NCBI GenBank assembly: GCA_030824835.1
Contig: JAPJRA010000268.1
Coordinates: 1-5,887, forward strand
DNA length: 5,887 nucleotides
Origin: Geminicoccaceae bacterium
Lineage (GTDB): Bacteria; Pseudomonadota; Alphaproteobacteria; Geminicoccales; Geminicoccaceae
Reading direction: 5' to 3'
This document shows, one piece after another, positions 4,999-5,887 of this stretch (the stretch's first letter is position 1; every line of letters starts with the position of its first letter). Both the position numbers and the translations under genes were made by a program. Under the pieces are notes generated by a model. It worked only from the letters and a program-made list of their open reading frames with translations, did not search any database and had not been told where the DNA came from.

Positions 4999-5887
4999 AT
5001 GGCCCACGGCAACCACGTTCTCTCCCGGCTGGCGGTGGCGGTCGTCGCGCTGCTGGCCGCCTGCTCGCCCTACTATGGCCGGCTCGACCCCAGCCTGCAG
5101 CGACAGGTGGATCAGGCGATGGCGGCGAGGGCGGCCGGCGATCGAATCGGCGCCTGCGCCATCCTGGCCGAGGCCGCGGCACGGAGCGATCACCCGGCCG
5201 TGCTGATCCAGCACGGCCGGTGCCTGACCGACGCGGAAGGCGGCGCGCAGGATCTGGCCATGGCGCGCGCGGCGTTCGAGCAGGCCCACGCGCAAAGGTC
5301 GCCCCTGAAGGGGCGGGCGGCGCTCTGGCTGGCGATCGTCGAGCGCCGGAGCGGGGGCAGTGCCGCGGCGCAGGTCGCCTGGCTCGAGCGTGCCCGGGAG
5401 CTGGGCGAGCCCGGGGTGGAGCGGTTGCTGCTGAAGGCCTGGTCGGACGACCCGCAGACCTACCGGGCCGAATTGCTTGCCGCCCATGAGCGCCGGGCGG
5501 CAAGCGACCCGTACAGCGCGCTCGAGCTCGCCCGACTGGTGGCCAGCGACCCTGCTGCCGATCCGGCGAGCCGAGCTACGCGGACCGCGGCCGCGATCCG
5601 CGCTTTGGAGGTCGGGGCGCAGGCCGGCAACAGCCGTTACGCCCGCACGTTGGCGTGGCTCTATCGCGACGGCCAGCTGGTGCCCGAAGACCCGGTCAGG
5701 TTCCGCCACTGGCTGACCGCGGCCGCCCGGGCCGGCGACATCAAGGCGCTGACCAAGCTGGCCGAGCTGGCGCGGGCCGAGGGCGACCTCGACGCTGCCC
5801 GCGGCTGGCTGGAGCGGGCGGTCGCGGCCGGGGACGGGCCGGCGGCCGTCACGCTGAGCCGCGGCTACCTCGCCGGCAGGCTAAAGC
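4999..5887 (+). CDS. Sel1/TPR-type repeat lipoprotein (3' end outside window)
   Basis: This frame has no stop from the ATG at 4999 to the window edge, giving 296 residues of an incomplete protein. The N-terminus is a lipoprotein signal: a short region with Arg10, a hydrophobic core LAVAVVALLAA (11-21) and lipobox LAAC (19-22), with Cys22 as the predicted lipidated residue and Ser at +2, which favours the outer membrane. The mature part is helical and Ala/Arg/Leu-rich. The clearest Sel1-like repeat is about 207-244 (AGNSRYARTLAWLYRDGQ...FRHWLTAAARAG), followed by a shorter TPR-like unit (245-280, AARGWLERAVAAGD) and the start of another. Such solenoids act as protein scaffolds. AlgK-type exopolysaccharide-secretion lipoproteins share this plan, but no exopolysaccharide genes are visible, so that is only one possibility. 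The ribosome binding site is weak (GCGGAA, 8 nt upstream). Adjacent dsbB could be a separate unit. Confidence 0.8.
   Translation, partial: MAHGNHVLSRLAVAVVALLAACSPYYGRLDPSLQRQVDQAMAARAAGDRIGACAILAEAAARSDHPAVLIQHGRCLTDAEGGAQDLAMARAAFEQAHAQRSPLKGRAALWLAIVERRSGGSAAAQVAWLERARELGEPGVERLLLKAWSDDPQTYRAELLAAHERRAASDPYSALELARLVASDPAADPASRATRTAAAIRALEVGAQAGNSRYARTLAWLYRDGQLVPEDPVRFRHWLTAAARAGDIKALTKLAELARAEGDLDAARGWLERAVAAGDGPAAVTLSRGYLAGRLK

Noticed and set aside
4059..5012. Minus-strand open frame (317 codons) opposite DUF5993 and dsbB
   Set aside because: Gln/Arg/Asp/Glu-rich mirror of the hydrophobic membrane genes, as expected for antisense of Leu/Val/Ala codons; no motif.
4942..5709. Minus-strand open frame (255 codons) and the plus-strand frame at 4947-5489, both overlapping the lipoprotein gene
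   Set aside because: The lipoprotein frame has a convincing signal peptide, lipobox and Sel1-like repeats. The competing frames are Arg/Pro/Gly-rich or motif-free.

Overview
The window is very GC-rich (roughly 70% by eye) with strong G/C third-position bias. Ribosomal proteins L21 and L27, Obg and glutamate 5-kinase have alphaproteobacterial-type sequences and gene order, so the source is most likely an alphaproteobacterium, perhaps Rhodospirillales-like. That placement is inferred from gene content and recalled protein character, not from a search.

Layout. Positions 1-83 hold at most the tail of an unknown gene. From 84 to 4048 everything lies on the minus strand, read right to left: a TerB-like protein (4048-3587), a Uma2/DUF820-type nuclease-fold protein (3567-2983), a near-consensus sigma-70 promoter (2986-2959), then the housekeeping operon rplU (2884-2573), rpmA (2553-2287), obgE (2236-1202) and proB (1202-84). 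From 4125 the plus strand carries a 51-residue DUF5993-type membrane protein (4125-4280), a DsbB-type disulfide oxidoreductase (4290-4844), and a Sel1/TPR-type lipoprotein (from 4999) that is still open at the window edge. A 76-bp divergent region (4049-4124) separates the two blocks.

How the genes work together. rplU-rpmA-obgE is a classic ribosome-biogenesis operon: two 50S proteins and the GTPase that monitors late 50S assembly. proB, the first step of proline synthesis, is attached by a TGATG stop/start overlap with no visible ribosome binding site. The terB-like and uma2 genes form a separate small unit just upstream, and uma2's stop codon lies inside the -35 box of the ribosomal promoter. 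DUF5993 and dsbB form a tight envelope-thiol unit. The final gene encodes a secreted lipoprotein with helical repeats, possibly a scaffold.

No mobile element, CRISPR array, tRNA or rRNA was seen. This is largely an ordinary chromosomal region. The points worth a second look are the compact regulatory architecture (symmetric divergent promoter, inverted repeat at the rplU start site, hairpins over the weak rplU and obgE ribosome binding sites) and the unusual cysteine layout of the DsbB homologue.
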